This document shows, one piece after another, positions 42,788 to 52,314 of a DNA stretch of 64,000 nucleotides; positions within the stretch are counted from its first letter, which is position 1; the number at the start of each line of letters is the position of its first letter. Source of the stretch: Enterovirga rhinocerotis (GTDB taxonomy: Bacteria; Pseudomonadota; Alphaproteobacteria; Rhizobiales; Beijerinckiaceae). The stretch lies in contig NZ_SNZR01000014.1 of NCBI RefSeq assembly GCF_004363955.1, forward strand, positions 62,001 through 126,000. The letters run 5' to 3'. A program made the translations under genes and the position numbers. Below the pieces are notes generated by a model, which saw only the letters and a program-made list of their open reading frames with translations, had not been told where the DNA came from and did not search any database.

Positions 42788-43561
42788 TCAGCCTGCCGGC
42801 TTGGTCGGTCCGCCGGCCGCCGCCTGCTTGCCGTAAGGCGGCGTCGGGATCGCCATATGCGCGGCCCGCAACGCCGTCGACCAACGCTCCCGCAGGTCGT
42901 GGAAATAGGGCTCGCCCACCTCGATCCTGTGGATCAGCTCCGGCGTGATGGTGTCGCGCCGGACGACGGCGATGTCGATCGGCAGGCCGACGCTGAGATT
43001 CGAGCGCATCGTCGAATCCATCGAGACCAGAGCGATCTTCAGCGCGTCGTAGAGATCGGAGCCGTGATGGATCGCCCGATCCAGGATCGGCTTGCCGTAT
43101 TTGTGCTCGCCGATCTGCAGGAAGGGAGCTTCCTGGCTGCACTCGATGAAGTTGCCGGCCGAGTAGATCATGTAGAGTCGCATCGGTCCTCCGGCGATCT
43201 GGCCGCCGAAGAGGAACGAGCAGTCGAAGCGCAGGTCCACGTCCTCGAGCGCCGGGCCGTCGACGGTGCGGACCCGGCGGATGGCCCGCCCGATGAGCTG
43301 GGCCGCGCGGAACATCGTCTTCGACCGGTAGATCGTCTCCATCTCCCCTGTCTCGGGGTTCTCGAGACCCTCGCTCAGGAGGCTGACGACGCCCTGGGTG
43401 ATGGAGAGATTCCCGGCCGTCGCGACCGCCAGCATCCGGTCATCGGCCTGGAACAGATGCAGCTTGCGATAGGTCGATATGTTGTCGAGCCCCGCATTGG
43501 TGCGGGTATCGGCGATGATGACCAGCCCGGCCTCGACCAGGACGGCGGTGCAATAGGTCAT
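42788..43561 (-). CDS. Anbu proteasome-like peptidase (ancestral beta subunit)
   Basis: 257 residues from the ATG at 43561. The Ntn-hydrolase fold is clear: MTYCTAVLVEAGLVIIADTRTNAGLDNISTYRKLH, with the Thr after Met as candidate nucleophile, Asp18 and Arg20 and a GN-type loop LAVATAGNLS. The later FLFGGQIAGGPMRLYMIYSAGNFIE matches the family. Anbu forms ring- or spiral-shaped oligomers related to HslV and the proteasome beta subunit. The gene lies last in a four-gene set with the ATP-grasp, alpha-E and transglutaminase-like genes, the classic Anbu operon. An earlier upstream start at 43723 was rejected. Confidence 0.92.
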   Translation of the reverse strand: MTYCTAVLVEAGLVIIADTRTNAGLDNISTYRKLHLFQADDRMLAVATAGNLSITQGVVSLLSEGLENPETGEMETIYRSKTMFRAAQLIGRAIRRVRTVDGPALEDVDLRFDCSFLFGGQIAGGPMRLYMIYSAGNFIECSQEAPFLQIGEHKYGKPILDRAIHHGSDLYDALKIALVSMDSTMRSNLSVGLPIDIAVVRRDTITPELIHRIEVGEPYFHDLRERWSTALRAAHMAIPTPPYGKQAAAGGPTKPAG

Positions 43562-43730
43562 ATCCGAACTCCCGGCGCCTCGCGCCGATGGCACTGGAGC
43601 CTGATCATCTCGGGAACACGACAGCGCTACCCGATGGCGAGCGCCGGCCGTGAGGGAAAGACATTTCCGCGTTCCAGAAGCATCTAGCGGCTGACGAGCG
43701 TCTTGGACACCGCCCGATGCCACGGGGCGT

Positions 43731-44564
43731 CTATTCCTGGCGCTGGTACTGACCTCCGGGCGCAGGCTCGACCGTCAGGCGGACCGCCATCGTCTCACCT
43801 CCGCCGCCTCGCCGGCTTCCGCGGATGGGTGCGGCTTCGCTGCTGTCGAGCCCGATCGCGACGCGGACATGGGACGGTGTAGGGCAGGTCAGATGGGTCG
43901 GGTCGAACCCGACCCAGCCGAGGTCGGGCACGAGGCCTTCCGCCCACGCGTGCCCCGCCTGCTGCATCACGACGCCCTCCGGCGGCAGGACGTAGCCCGA
44001 CACGTAGCGCGCCGGGATGCCGAGATGCCGGGCCGCCGCGATGAAGACGTGGCTCAGATCCTGGCACACGCCGAGGCCCAGGGCGAAGGCTTCGGCCGCG
44101 GTGGTGCTGGTGCTGGTAGGATCGCGATCGAAGCGGATCGCGCCATGGACCGCTTCCATCAGGTTGTGGAGCGTCGGGAGTGTCCGGCCCGCTCCGTCCC
44201 GCTGCTTCTCGGCGAAGGCGCGGATCGCCTCGTCGGCCTCGGTCGAGATGGTGCTCCGCAGGTAGCAGCCATCGGGTACCCGTTCGACGGCCTGCCGGAC
44301 GATCCCGGCCACGTCGGAGGTCTCCACCTCGCCGACGGCGACGATGGCGAGGTCTTGGACCGACTCGTCCGCGCTGAAGACGTGGACGATGTTGCCGAAA
44401 TGATCGCTTCCCGACGTCAGCTTGCCTTCCGCTCCCGGCTCGATCCGCCAGCGCACGACGTGTTGGCCGTCATGGTTGCGCGGGGTCAGCCGCAGGATCT
44501 GCATGATCGAGCGTGCCGGCTGCTCGTAGGTGTACCGCGTTTCGTGAGTGATCTGGAGCCGCAT
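43731..44564 (-). CDS. transglutaminase-like cysteine peptidase of the Anbu operon
   Basis: 277 residues from the ATG at 44562-44564 (GTG at 44567 in frame). The N-terminal beta domain begins MRLQITHETRYTYEQPARSIMQILRLTPR, and the catalytic core has Cys in ALGLGVCQDLSHVFIAAARHLGIPARYVSGY, His in QAGHAWAEGLV and Asp in GWVGFDPTH. This is the bacterial transglutaminase-like family found next to alpha-E and ATP-grasp genes. It may cleave or form peptide bonds in the product made by the ATP-grasp protein; this is inference. Confidence 0.93.
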   Translation of the reverse strand: MRLQITHETRYTYEQPARSIMQILRLTPRNHDGQHVVRWRIEPGAEGKLTSGSDHFGNIVHVFSADESVQDLAIVAVGEVETSDVAGIVRQAVERVPDGCYLRSTISTEADEAIRAFAEKQRDGAGRTLPTLHNLMEAVHGAIRFDRDPTSTSTTAAEAFALGLGVCQDLSHVFIAAARHLGIPARYVSGYVLPPEGVVMQQAGHAWAEGLVPDLGWVGFDPTHLTCPTPSHVRVAIGLDSSEAAPIRGSRRGGGGETMAVRLTVEPAPGGQYQRQE

Positions 44565-44577
44565 CACCAGTGCTCGG

Positions 44578-45516
44578 TCAGTTCAGATACTGCTCGGCGA
44601 TCGCGGCGCCGAGTTTGTTGTTGGTCGTGATGAAATCTTCGACGAACTCGTGCAGTCCGTTGCCGAAGATGCGCTCGATCCGCTCCGAGGAGAGGCGGTT
44701 GAGCGTGGCCGAGGCGAGACGCTGGCTCGGCCCGCGCCGGCCGTAGAACTCCGCGATCAGGTCGAGATGGCGCACGAGGATCTCGTAGCAATTGGCGAGC
44801 GAGCGGGGCATCTGCCGGTTGAGGATGAGGAGGTCGGCGATCAGCCAGGGCTTCACGCTCTGCCGATAGACCCAGTGATACGCCGTCACCGCCGAGACCT
44901 CGCGCAGGATCGTGGTCCACTGGAAGTAGTCGAGGCTGCCGCCGACCCACTCGCTCTCGGGCAGGAGGAGGTGGTATTTGACGTCGAGGATCCGGGCGGT
45001 GTTGTCGGCCCGCTCGACCGCGCTGCCGAGGCGTGAGAACCAATACGCGTCGTTGCGCAGCATGCTGCGATAGGCTGCTCCGTCGAAGACGAGGACGACG
45101 CGCTTCACCCAGTCGAGGAAGCGGCTGAACTCCTCCCGGTTCATGTTCGTGTCGAAGCTCTTGAGCTCGAGCCACGCCCCGTTGAGCGCCTCCCACATCT
45201 CGAACGTCAGCGCCGTGCGGACGGAGCGCGCGTTCTCGCGCGCCGTCTGAAGGCAATTGCGGATGGAGGAGGGGTTCTGCGGATTGAAGGCGAGGAAGTC
45301 GCGGACGGTGTCCTCGTTTGCGGTCGCGTAGAGCGTCTTGAAGAGATCGAGATCGGAGGCGGACGCGACCGCGCTCTCCCACTCGTTGCCCTTTCCGAGA
45401 TAGGCCTGCGGAAGGGACGCGAGCCGGACCGTTGCGTCGAGCGTGCGGGCGACGAAATCGGCGCGCTCGGTGTAGCGGAAGACCCAGTAGAGACTGTCGG
45501 CGGTGCGGGCGAGCAT
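44578..45516 (-). CDS. alpha-E domain protein (DUF403) of the Anbu operon
   Basis: 312 residues, all helical. The start MLARTADSLYWVFRYTERADFVARTLDATVRLA and the internal SVERADNTARILDVKYHLLL are typical of alpha-E proteins, which co-occur with circularly permuted ATP-grasp proteins and are thought to form a partner scaffold. It lies 51 bases after the ATP-grasp gene and 13 bases before the transglutaminase-like gene. Confidence 0.93.
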   Translation of the reverse strand: MLARTADSLYWVFRYTERADFVARTLDATVRLASLPQAYLGKGNEWESAVASASDLDLFKTLYATANEDTVRDFLAFNPQNPSSIRNCLQTARENARSVRTALTFEMWEALNGAWLELKSFDTNMNREEFSRFLDWVKRVVLVFDGAAYRSMLRNDAYWFSRLGSAVERADNTARILDVKYHLLLPESEWVGGSLDYFQWTTILREVSAVTAYHWVYRQSVKPWLIADLLILNRQMPRSLANCYEILVRHLDLIAEFYGRRGPSQRLASATLNRLSSERIERIFGNGLHEFVEDFITTNNKLGAAIAEQYLN

Positions 45517-45567
45517 GGGCGGACCAGGAGCGTTCGACGGCAGGAAGGGCGAATTACGGTGCGGACC

Positions 45568-47001
45568 CTAAGATCCGCCGTCCAGGACCCAGGTGTCTTT
45601 CGTCCCGCCTCCCTGGCTCGAATTGACCACGAGCGAGCCCTCCTTCAGCGCGACGCGCGTCAGGCCCCCCGGCACGATGCGAATCTCGTCCGATCCGCTC
45701 AGCACGAACGGACGCAGATCGACATGGCGCGGCGCGACGCCGGAGGCGGCGAAGGTCGGGCAGGTCGAGAGGGATAGTGTCGGCTGTGCGATGAAGCCCT
45801 CGGGCGAATGCCGGATCTTGCGGGCGAAATCCTCGATCTCGGCCTTCGTCGCGTGCGGCCCGACGAGCATGCCGTAGCCGCCCGAGCCCGCGACCTCCTT
45901 CACGACGAGCTCGCCGAGATTGTCGAGCACGTAGGACAGGGAGTCCGGCTCCCGGCAGCGCCAGGTCGGCACGTTCTGCAGCAGCGGCTCCTGGCCGGTG
46001 AAGAACCGCACGATGTCCGGCATGTAGGTGTAGACGGCCTTGTCGTCCGAGATGCCGGTGCCGATGGCGTTCGCGAGCGTGACGTTCCCCGCCTTGTAGG
46101 CGTTGATCAGTCCCGGAACCCCGAGCACCGAATCAGGCCGGAAGGCGAGAGGATCGATGAAATCGTCGTCGATCCGGCGATAGATCACGTCGACCTGGGT
46201 CGGACCCTGGGTCGTGCGCATATAGACGACGTCGTCCTTCACGAAGAGGTCCGACGCCTCGACCAGCTCGACGCCGAGCTTGTCGGCCAGGAACGAGTGC
46301 TCGTAATAGGCCGAGTTGTAGCGGCCGGGCGTGAGCAGCGTGACGACCGCGTCGCGGGACTGCCTGATGGGCGCGACGGAGCGCAGCGTCGCCAGCAGCG
46401 CGTCGGGATAGTTTTCGACCGGCGCCACCCGGTGGCTCATGAACAGTTCCGGGAAGAGGCGCATCATCACCTCCCGGTTCTCCAGCATGTAGGACACGCC
46501 GGACGGCGTCCTCGCATTGTCCTCGAGGACGTAGAAGTCGTTCTCCCCCACCCGGACCACGTCGACGCCGGCGATGTGGACGTAGATGTTATGCGGGACC
46601 GCGACGTCCTTCATCTCCAGCCGGTATTGCGGGTTCTGGAAGATGAGGTCGCTCGGGACGATCCCGGCGCGCAGGCATTCCTGCGGCCCGTAGATGTCGG
46701 CCAGGAAGGCGTTGAGAGCCGTGACGCGCTGCTTCAGACCGCGCTCCAGGAAATCCCATTCCGATTTCATCAGCACGCGGGGGATGACGTCGAAGGGGAT
46801 CAGGCGCTCCGAGGATTCGTTGTCGCCGTAGACCGCGAAGGTGATCCCGACCCGGCGGAAGAAATGCTCGGCCTGGTCGCGGCGGGCGTCGAACGTCTCC
46901 GCCGAGGTGTCGTCGAGCCACTTGCGGAGGGAAGCGTAGGGAGGTCGGACCTCCGCGCTGCCGGGTCGCCCGTTCATCTCGTCGAAGCTGTCGATCAGCA
47001 T
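45568..47001 (-). CDS. circularly permuted type 2 ATP-grasp protein of the Anbu operon
   Basis: 477 residues. The CP_ATPgrasp_2 (formerly DUF404/DUF407) features are visible in IPFDVIPRVLMKSEWDFLERGLKQRVTALNAFLADIYGPQ, FYVLEDNARTPSGVSYMLENREVM, the central RIDDDFIDPLAF and KEVAGSGGYGMLVGPHA, with ATP-grasp Lys/Glu/Asp/Asn positions. The family is predicted to ligate amino acids or peptides. ATG 47001 begins the four-gene operon. Confidence 0.93.
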   Translation of the reverse strand: MLIDSFDEMNGRPGSAEVRPPYASLRKWLDDTSAETFDARRDQAEHFFRRVGITFAVYGDNESSERLIPFDVIPRVLMKSEWDFLERGLKQRVTALNAFLADIYGPQECLRAGIVPSDLIFQNPQYRLEMKDVAVPHNIYVHIAGVDVVRVGENDFYVLEDNARTPSGVSYMLENREVMMRLFPELFMSHRVAPVENYPDALLATLRSVAPIRQSRDAVVTLLTPGRYNSAYYEHSFLADKLGVELVEASDLFVKDDVVYMRTTQGPTQVDVIYRRIDDDFIDPLAFRPDSVLGVPGLINAYKAGNVTLANAIGTGISDDKAVYTYMPDIVRFFTGQEPLLQNVPTWRCREPDSLSYVLDNLGELVVKEVAGSGGYGMLVGPHATKAEIEDFARKIRHSPEGFIAQPTLSLSTCPTFAASGVAPRHVDLRPFVLSGSDEIRIVPGGLTRVALKEGSLVVNSSQGGGTKDTWVLDGGS

Positions 47002-47089
47002 GGCTTCCCCGGTCCCGTTTTGCCGAGGTTAGAGGCAAGACGCGTTCCAAAGAAAGAGGCTCGGCCGAACTTGTTCCGCCCCGATCTCG

Positions 47090-47827
47090 TCAGATCAGCT
47101 TGAGCCCGCGAAAACTGGCGTGGCCGTCCCGCCCGACGATGATGTGGTCATGGACCGCGATGCCGAGCGGCTGGGCGATGCCGACGATCTCGCGCGTCAT
47201 CTGGATGTCGGCCTTGGACGGCGTCGGATCTCCGGACGGATGGTTGTGGACGAGGATCACGGCGCTGGCCGACAATTCGAGCGCCCGCCGCACCACCTCG
47301 CGCGGATACACGGGCGTATGGTCGACCGTCCCCGTCCCCTGGACCTCGTCGGCGATGAGAGCGTTGCGCTTGTCTAGGAACAGGATGCGGAACCGCTCGG
47401 TCTCCGAGAAGGCCATCGCCGTCCGGCAATAATCGAGGACGGCGCTCCAGGATGAGAGCACCGGCCGCTTGCCGACCGCACCCTTGGCGAGCCGGCGCGC
47501 CGCGGCTTCGACGATCTTGAGATCGACGACGGCGCTCTCGCCGAGCCCCGGGACGTCGCGCAGCCGTGCCGCGGGGGCCGCCAGCACCTCCGCGAACGAG
47601 CCGAAGCGCCGGACGAGGTCCTTCGCGAGGGGCTTCACGTCGCGGCGGGGGATCGAGCGGAACAGGACGAGTTCGAGAAGCTCGTAATCCGGCAGAGCAT
47701 CGCCGCCCGCCTCGGTGAAGCGGGCGCGCAGGCGGTCGCGATGGCCGTGGTAATGGGGCTCGTCGGGTTCGCCCGCTGGAGCGGGCGGGGCCGGGTCTCT
47801 CGCGCGCGAGCCGGCCACGGCACTCAC
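47090..47827 (-). CDS. radC: RadC family JAB-domain protein
   Basis: 245 residues from the GTG that overlaps the map stop; another in-frame GTG at 47818 is possible. A helix-hairpin-helix-like region ([25 protein letters not shown]) precedes the JAB1/MPN metalloprotease-like domain with [18 protein letters not shown] (HxHx7D). The family was once called a DNA repair protein, but its role remains unclear. It is translationally coupled to map. Confidence 0.92.
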   Translation of the reverse strand: MSAVAGSRARDPAPPAPAGEPDEPHYHGHRDRLRARFTEAGGDALPDYELLELVLFRSIPRRDVKPLAKDLVRRFGSFAEVLAAPAARLRDVPGLGESAVVDLKIVEAAARRLAKGAVGKRPVLSSWSAVLDYCRTAMAFSETERFRILFLDKRNALIADEVQGTGTVDHTPVYPREVVRRALELSASAVILVHNHPSGDPTPSKADIQMTREIVGIAQPLGIAVHDHIIVGRDGHASFRGLKLI

Positions 47828-48654
47828 ATTCCCGTGGCGTAGGGTGGCTTGTGGTGCCCCTTGGGCGAGATCGTGAAGATCTCGACGCCCGTCTCCGTCA
47901 CGCCGACGGTGTGCTCGAACTGCGCCGAGAGGGACCGATCCCGCGTGACGGCCGTCCAGCCGTCCGACAGCACCTTCACCTCCTTGCGGCCGAGATTGAT
48001 CATGGGCTCGACGGTGAAGAGCATGCCGGGGCGCAGCGGGATGTCGTAGCCCGCATCGACGTAGTGCAGGATCGTTGGCGCGTCGTGGAAGACGCGTCCG
48101 AGCCCGTGCCCGCAGAAATCCCGGACGACGGAGCAGCGCTCCGCCTCGGCGAAGGTCTGGATGGCGGAGCCGATCGCGTTCGTGGTGCGGCCGGGCTGGA
48201 CCGCCGCGACGCCGCGCATGAGGCATTCATAGGTGATGTCGCACAGGCGCGCCGCCTTCCGCGGAACCTCCCCCACGAAATACATCCGGCTCGAATCGCC
48301 ATGCCAGCCGTCGAGGATGAGCGTGACGTCGATATTGATGATGTCGCCCTCGCGCAGGGGCTTGTCGTTGGGCATGCCGTGGCAGACGACATGGTTGATC
48401 GAGGTGCAGATCGAATGCGGGTAGCCGCGGTAGAGCAGCGTCGCCGAATAGGCGCCGTGGTCGTGCGCGAATTCCGCGACGAGCCGGTCGAGAGCGGCGG
48501 TCGTCACGCCCGGGCGCACGTGGTCGACGAGGAGATCGAGCGCTTCCGCCGTCAGCCGGCCGGCTCGCCGCATGCCCTCGAAGGCGTCCGGGCCGTGAAG
48601 GGGCGCTTCGCTGCCGCGGCGGCCGCTGGTCTCTTTCGTTCCGGTCTCGGTCAT
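47824..48654 (-). CDS. map: methionine aminopeptidase type I
   Basis: 276 residues from the ATG at 48654; the upstream open stretch was rejected as non-homologous. It removes N-terminal Met from nascent proteins. Family motifs are [18 protein letters not shown] (with the substrate-binding His), [21 protein letters not shown] (metal Asp), [11 protein letters not shown] (metal His), [10 protein letters not shown] (Glu) and [12 protein letters not shown]. The N-terminal 30 residues are a short charged extension. The following radC overlaps by 4 bases. Confidence 0.95.
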   Translation of the reverse strand: MTETGTKETSGRRGSEAPLHGPDAFEGMRRAGRLTAEALDLLVDHVRPGVTTAALDRLVAEFAHDHGAYSATLLYRGYPHSICTSINHVVCHGMPNDKPLREGDIINIDVTLILDGWHGDSSRMYFVGEVPRKAARLCDITYECLMRGVAAVQPGRTTNAIGSAIQTFAEAERCSVVRDFCGHGLGRVFHDAPTILHYVDAGYDIPLRPGMLFTVEPMINLGRKEVKVLSDGWTAVTRDRSLSAQFEHTVGVTETGVEIFTISPKGHHKPPYATGM

Positions 48655-48776
48655 GGGTCGATGGCTGTTCAGGCGGCCTTGCCGCAGGCGCCGTTCTGGC
48701 CGGGGTTGCAGGCCGGGATGGCTGATGCGAAGAGGCGCGCTTGCGATGTGGCAGGACTGGACGCCAAGCACAAGGC

Positions 48777-49613
48777 ATGGATGAAGGAAAGCCGTACGGC
48801 ACCTATGCACCCAAGGGGTTCGTCCGCTGGGTGATCGACAGGACGCGCACGTTCTCGGACGGCTGGTGGGGCCGCCGCGGCGTCATCCTGTTGCGCAAGC
48901 CCGCCATGTGGCTGCTCGGCGGCGAGCCGGTCGATATCGACGCGCTCGGCGCGCGGATGCGGCTCCTGCCCTACAACAACATCTGCGAGAAGCGCGTTCT
49001 GTTCGCCCCGCAGAATTTCGACAGTGCGGAACTCGCCCTGCTCGAGACGCGGATCGGCGAGGGCTTCACCTTCATCGATATCGGGGCGAATGTCGGAGCG
49101 TATTCGCTCTTCGTCGCGGCCCGCGCGGGCCGGTCGGCCCGCATCCTCGCGATGGAGCCCCAGCCCGGCATCTACGAGCGGCTGATCGCGAACATCCAGC
49201 TCAATGCCTTCGCGACCATCAAGGCGCTCGATTGCGCCGTCGCGGACAGGGCAGGGGAGCTGACCCTCTTCATCGACACGAACAACAGCGGCGAATCGAG
49301 CGTCAAGATCGTCGCGGCGGGCGGCGCCGCGCCGATCAAGGTGCAGGCGAAGCGGCTTCTCGACATCGTGCGCGAGGAAGGGTTCGAGCGGCTCGATGCG
49401 GTCAAGCTCGACGTCGAGGGCGCGGAGGACCTGATCCTCGATCCCTTCTTCGCCGATGCGCCCGAGTCGCTCTATCCCGGCCTGATCATCGTCGAGAACG
49501 GGACGGGCCGCTGGCAGATCGACCTGCCCGACCTGCTCGACCGGCACGGCTACCGCAAGATCGCGCAGACGCGCCTCAACCTCGTCTTCGAGCGCGTACC
49601 GCCCGCGGCCTGA
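48777..49613 (+). CDS. FkbM family SAM-dependent methyltransferase
   Basis: 278 residues from the ATG at 48777. The SAM-binding motif I is FTFIDIGANVGAYSLFVAARAG, followed by ILAMEPQPGIYERLIANIQLNA, VKLDVEGAEDLIL and the C-terminal LIIVENGTGRWQ. FkbM enzymes methylate hydroxyl groups of sugars, polyketides or lipids. The target here is unknown. It is divergent from map and stands 30 bases before the CinA-like gene. Confidence 0.9.
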   Translation: MDEGKPYGTYAPKGFVRWVIDRTRTFSDGWWGRRGVILLRKPAMWLLGGEPVDIDALGARMRLLPYNNICEKRVLFAPQNFDSAELALLETRIGEGFTFIDIGANVGAYSLFVAARAGRSARILAMEPQPGIYERLIANIQLNAFATIKALDCAVADRAGELTLFIDTNNSGESSVKIVAAGGAAPIKVQAKRLLDIVREEGFERLDAVKLDVEGAEDLILDPFFADAPESLYPGLIIVENGTGRWQIDLPDLLDRHGYRKIAQTRLNLVFERVPPAA

Positions 49614-49643
49614 CCACCGGACCGACAGCCAGGATTGCCCGTT

Positions 49644-50399
49644 ATGACCGACGCCCCCGTGACCGCAGCGATCCTCGTGATCGGGGACGAGATCCTGTCG
49701 GGGCGGACCAAGGACAAGAATATCGGCTACATCGCCGAGTATCTCACCGCCGCCGGGATCGACCTGCGCGAGGTCCGCATCGTGCCCGATGTGGAGGAGG
49801 AGATCGTCGGGGCGGTGAACGCCCTGCGCTCGCGCTACACCTACCTCTTCACGACGGGCGGCATTGGGCCGACCCACGACGACATCACCGCCGATTGCGT
49901 CGCGAAGGCCTTCGGGGTGCCGCTCAATCTCGACCAGCGCGCGGTCGACATGCTCCTGATGCGCATGAAGCGCGAGGACCTGAACGAGGCGCGGCTGCGC
50001 ATGGCGCGGATCCCGGAGGGGGCGAGTCTCGTCGAGAACCCGATCTCGCGCGCCCCGGGCTTCCGGATCGGGAACGTCATCGTGATGGCGGGCGTGCCGG
50101 CCATCATGCAGGCGATGCTCGACAACGTGGTGCCCGGCCTCGTGAAGGGCACGCCCGTGACCTCCGAGGCGGTGGACGCGACCGGCGTTCCCGAGGGCGC
50201 CTATGCCGCGGGTCTGAAGGCGGTGGCCGAGCGCTTCCCCGCGCTCTCGATCGGCTCCTATCCGTCCTACTCCGCCTCCGGCTTCACGAATCAGATCGTC
50301 ATCCGCGGGCGGGACCTGCCGGCGATCGCCGAGGCCGCCATTGCGATCCGCGCCTTGATCGAACAGCTTCGCGCTGGGGCTGAGAGGCCGGCATCCTGA
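49644..50399 (+). CDS. CinA-like competence/damage-inducible protein A (MoaB/MogA-type domain)
   Basis: 251 residues from the ATG at 49644, preceded by AGGA. The start AAILVIGDEILSGRTKDKNIGYIAEYL and the GIGPTHDDIT motif mark the molybdopterin-binding-like fold of CinA proteins. The C-terminal nicotinamide-nucleotide deamidase domain is absent, so this is the short COG1058 type that may act as an ADP-ribose or nucleotide pyrophosphatase, a role known for relatives. It is followed by a DUF1971 gene. Confidence 0.92.
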   Translation: MTDAPVTAAILVIGDEILSGRTKDKNIGYIAEYLTAAGIDLREVRIVPDVEEEIVGAVNALRSRYTYLFTTGGIGPTHDDITADCVAKAFGVPLNLDQRAVDMLLMRMKREDLNEARLRMARIPEGASLVENPISRAPGFRIGNVIVMAGVPAIMQAMLDNVVPGLVKGTPVTSEAVDATGVPEGAYAAGLKAVAERFPALSIGSYPSYSASGFTNQIVIRGRDLPAIAEAAIAIRALIEQLRAGAERPAS

Positions 50400-50493
50400 G
50401 CGCCGCCATCCCCGACGCATGCGGCCCGCTCGCCGGCGCGATGGCGCGGCATGGGCGCGGTCCGGAGGCTCACACCGGTCGGGGGGCGGCACA

Positions 50494-50796
50494 ATGACCG
50501 CTCCCCCGCCGGATGATGAACGCTGGCCGGCCGGTCTCAAGGCCTACAAGCGGACCCCGGATTTCACCGAAGCGACGATCCCGGCGGGGCTGCGGCGCGA
50601 GCACAGCACCAAGCCCGGCGTCTGGGCGAAGCTCCACGTCACCGACGGAGCGATCGACTTCCACGATTCGAGCTCGGGCGACGTGCGTCGCCTCTCCGCG
50701 GGCAGCCATCCGGTGATCTTCCCCGAGAGGGTTCACCATCTCGCCGTGATTGGACCCGTGAGCCTGTTCGTCGAGTTCTATTCGGAAGAGACGTGA
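50494..50796 (+). CDS. DUF1971 (TehB/YeaR-like) small cupin protein
   Basis: 100 residues from the ATG at 50494. The start LKAYKRTPDFTEATIPAGLRREHSTKPGVWAKLHVTDG and FPERVHHLAVIGPVSLFVEFY match the DUF1971 family, which includes YeaR and a domain in tellurite-resistance proteins. The single-domain cupin fold is likely cytoplasmic. Its substrate is unknown. It follows the CinA-like gene by about 95 bases. Confidence 0.85.
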   Translation: MTAPPPDDERWPAGLKAYKRTPDFTEATIPAGLRREHSTKPGVWAKLHVTDGAIDFHDSSSGDVRRLSAGSHPVIFPERVHHLAVIGPVSLFVEFYSEET

Positions 50797-50880
50797 GGCC
50801 CGCGGCCAAGGCTCGGTATCCGGGCCCGGCCACGTCTAGCGATCGGAACGTCATTCAGCCCGCGCGGCTCGTGAGATGCC

Positions 50881-51369
50881 TCACTCCTCCTTGAAGCCGT
50901 AATCCGGCACGCCCTGCTGGTTGCCGTAATATTTGTAGGGCAGGAACTTGCCGCTCATCCCGATCTTCACGCGGTCGCCCTTGGGGTTGGCCTCGCGCGA
51001 GAACTCGATGTTGAAGTCGATGGCCGACATGATGCCGTCGCCGAATTCCTCCTCGATCAGCGCCTTCCAGGCCGGGCCGTTCACCATCACCATCTCGTAG
51101 AAGCGGTAGATGAGAGGGTCGGTCGGCGGCATCGGCGTGCCCGTGCCGCGATAAGGCACCTCGTTCAGCATCTTCTCTTCGGATTTCGAGAGCCCGAACA
51201 GCTCGGCCGCGCGGGCGGCCTGCGGCTTGACCAGCTTCATCTGGCCGAGCAGCGCGCCGACGATCAGGACGTCGGACATCCCCCCGATCTGGTCGCAGAT
51301 ATGGCGCCAGCTCCAGTCCTTCTCGCGCTTGATGTCGAGGATCTTCTCGGTGAGTTCTTCGCGCTTCAT
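50881..51369 (-). CDS. cynS: cyanase (cyanate hydratase)
   Basis: 162 residues from the ATG at 51369. Cyanase converts cyanate plus bicarbonate to carbamate, which gives ammonia and CO2. The catalytic Arg89, Glu92 and Ser115 are present in YRFYEMVMVNGPAWKALIEEEFGDGIMSAIDF, and the C-terminal GDRVKIGMSGKFLPYKYY matches the family. It is the last gene of a long same-strand cluster, 53 bases after the ABC ATPase gene, so transport and breakdown are linked. Confidence 0.96.
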   Translation of the reverse strand: MKREELTEKILDIKREKDWSWRHICDQIGGMSDVLIVGALLGQMKLVKPQAARAAELFGLSKSEEKMLNEVPYRGTGTPMPPTDPLIYRFYEMVMVNGPAWKALIEEEFGDGIMSAIDFNIEFSREANPKGDRVKIGMSGKFLPYKYYGNQQGVPDYGFKEE

Positions 51370-51422
51370 GGGGCTTTCTCCTTGGCGAATGACCTCTCTC
51401 TCGGGAGAGGCAGACATGCGTG

Positions 51423-52310
51423 TCACGCGGCGCGGATTGCCGCGGCTGGGGATCTCGAGGCCTCGCCCCCGTCCAGCCGCACGATGGGCGGGTTCCTCGG
51501 ATCGTAGCCGGCCGGCGGATCGTCGCGGAACGAGACGCTTCGCGAGACGAGGAAGTCGAGCAGGTGGTTGCGGAGGGCGTAGTAGTTGGGATCGTGGTGG
51601 ATCTCGCCCTGGCGCCGGTCGGCGGGGAGCGGGTTCACGACGATCTCGGCGATCTTCGCCATCGGCCCGTTGGTCATGAGCACGATCCGGTCGGCGAGGT
51701 AGATCGCCTCGTCGACGTCGTGGGTGATCATGTAGACGGTCTGGCCGGTCTCCCGGCAGATGCGCCGCGCCTCCTCCTGCAGCGTGCCGCGGGTCAAGGC
51801 GTCGAGGGCCGAGAACGGCTCGTCCATCAGCAGGATCTTCGGCTCGATCGCGAGCGCCCGGGCGATGCCGACGCGCTGCTTCATGCCGCCCGACAGCTCC
51901 GAGGGCTTCTTGTCCTCCGAGCCCGCCAGCCCGACCGTCGCGATGGCGCGGCGGGCCCGCTCCTCGACCTCCGCGCGCGATGCGCGGCGCCAGCGGGAGG
52001 AGACCGCATAGGCGACGTTGCCGAGGACGGTCTTCCAGGGGAGCAGGGCATGGCCCTGGAAGATCACCGCGCGGTCGAGGCTCGGCCCTGCGATCTCCTT
52101 CTCGTCGACGATGACGCAGCCCTCGCTGGGCTGGTCGAGCCCGGCGAGGATGTTCAGGACCGTCGTCTTGCCGCAGCCCGAATGGCCGATGACGCAGACG
52201 AACTCGCCGCGATCGACCCTCAGCCAGAGGTTCTCGAAGATGGTCGTCTCACCGCCGCCCGGAGCCGGGTAGCGCTTGGCGATGCCCTCGATCGAAATCT
52301 GCCGGGTCAT
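51423..52310 (-). CDS. nitrate/sulfonate-type ABC transporter ATPase
   Basis: 295 residues. It has Walker A GHSGCGKTT, the Q-loop, signature LSGGMKQRVGIARALA, Walker B LLMDEPFSALDA and the H-loop His in MITHDVDEAIYLADRIVLM. The C-terminal part resembles NrtD/TauB/SsuB ATPases. It powers uptake with the permease that starts 5 bases upstream. With cyanase downstream and the NrtA/SsuA-like binding protein upstream in the cluster, cyanate, nitrate or another small anion is the likely substrate. Confidence 0.93.
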   Translation of the reverse strand: MTRQISIEGIAKRYPAPGGGETTIFENLWLRVDRGEFVCVIGHSGCGKTTVLNILAGLDQPSEGCVIVDEKEIAGPSLDRAVIFQGHALLPWKTVLGNVAYAVSSRWRRASRAEVEERARRAIATVGLAGSEDKKPSELSGGMKQRVGIARALAIEPKILLMDEPFSALDALTRGTLQEEARRICRETGQTVYMITHDVDEAIYLADRIVLMTNGPMAKIAEIVVNPLPADRRQGEIHHDPNYYALRNHLLDFLVSRSVSFRDDPPAGYDPRNPPIVRLDGGEASRSPAAAIRAA

Positions 52311-52314
52311 CGCA

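Noticed and set aside
46999-47060. EcfG-type GGAAC-N16-CGTT promoter upstream of the ATP-grasp gene.
   Set aside because: GGAAC is present on the minus strand, but no CGTT stands at the right distance.
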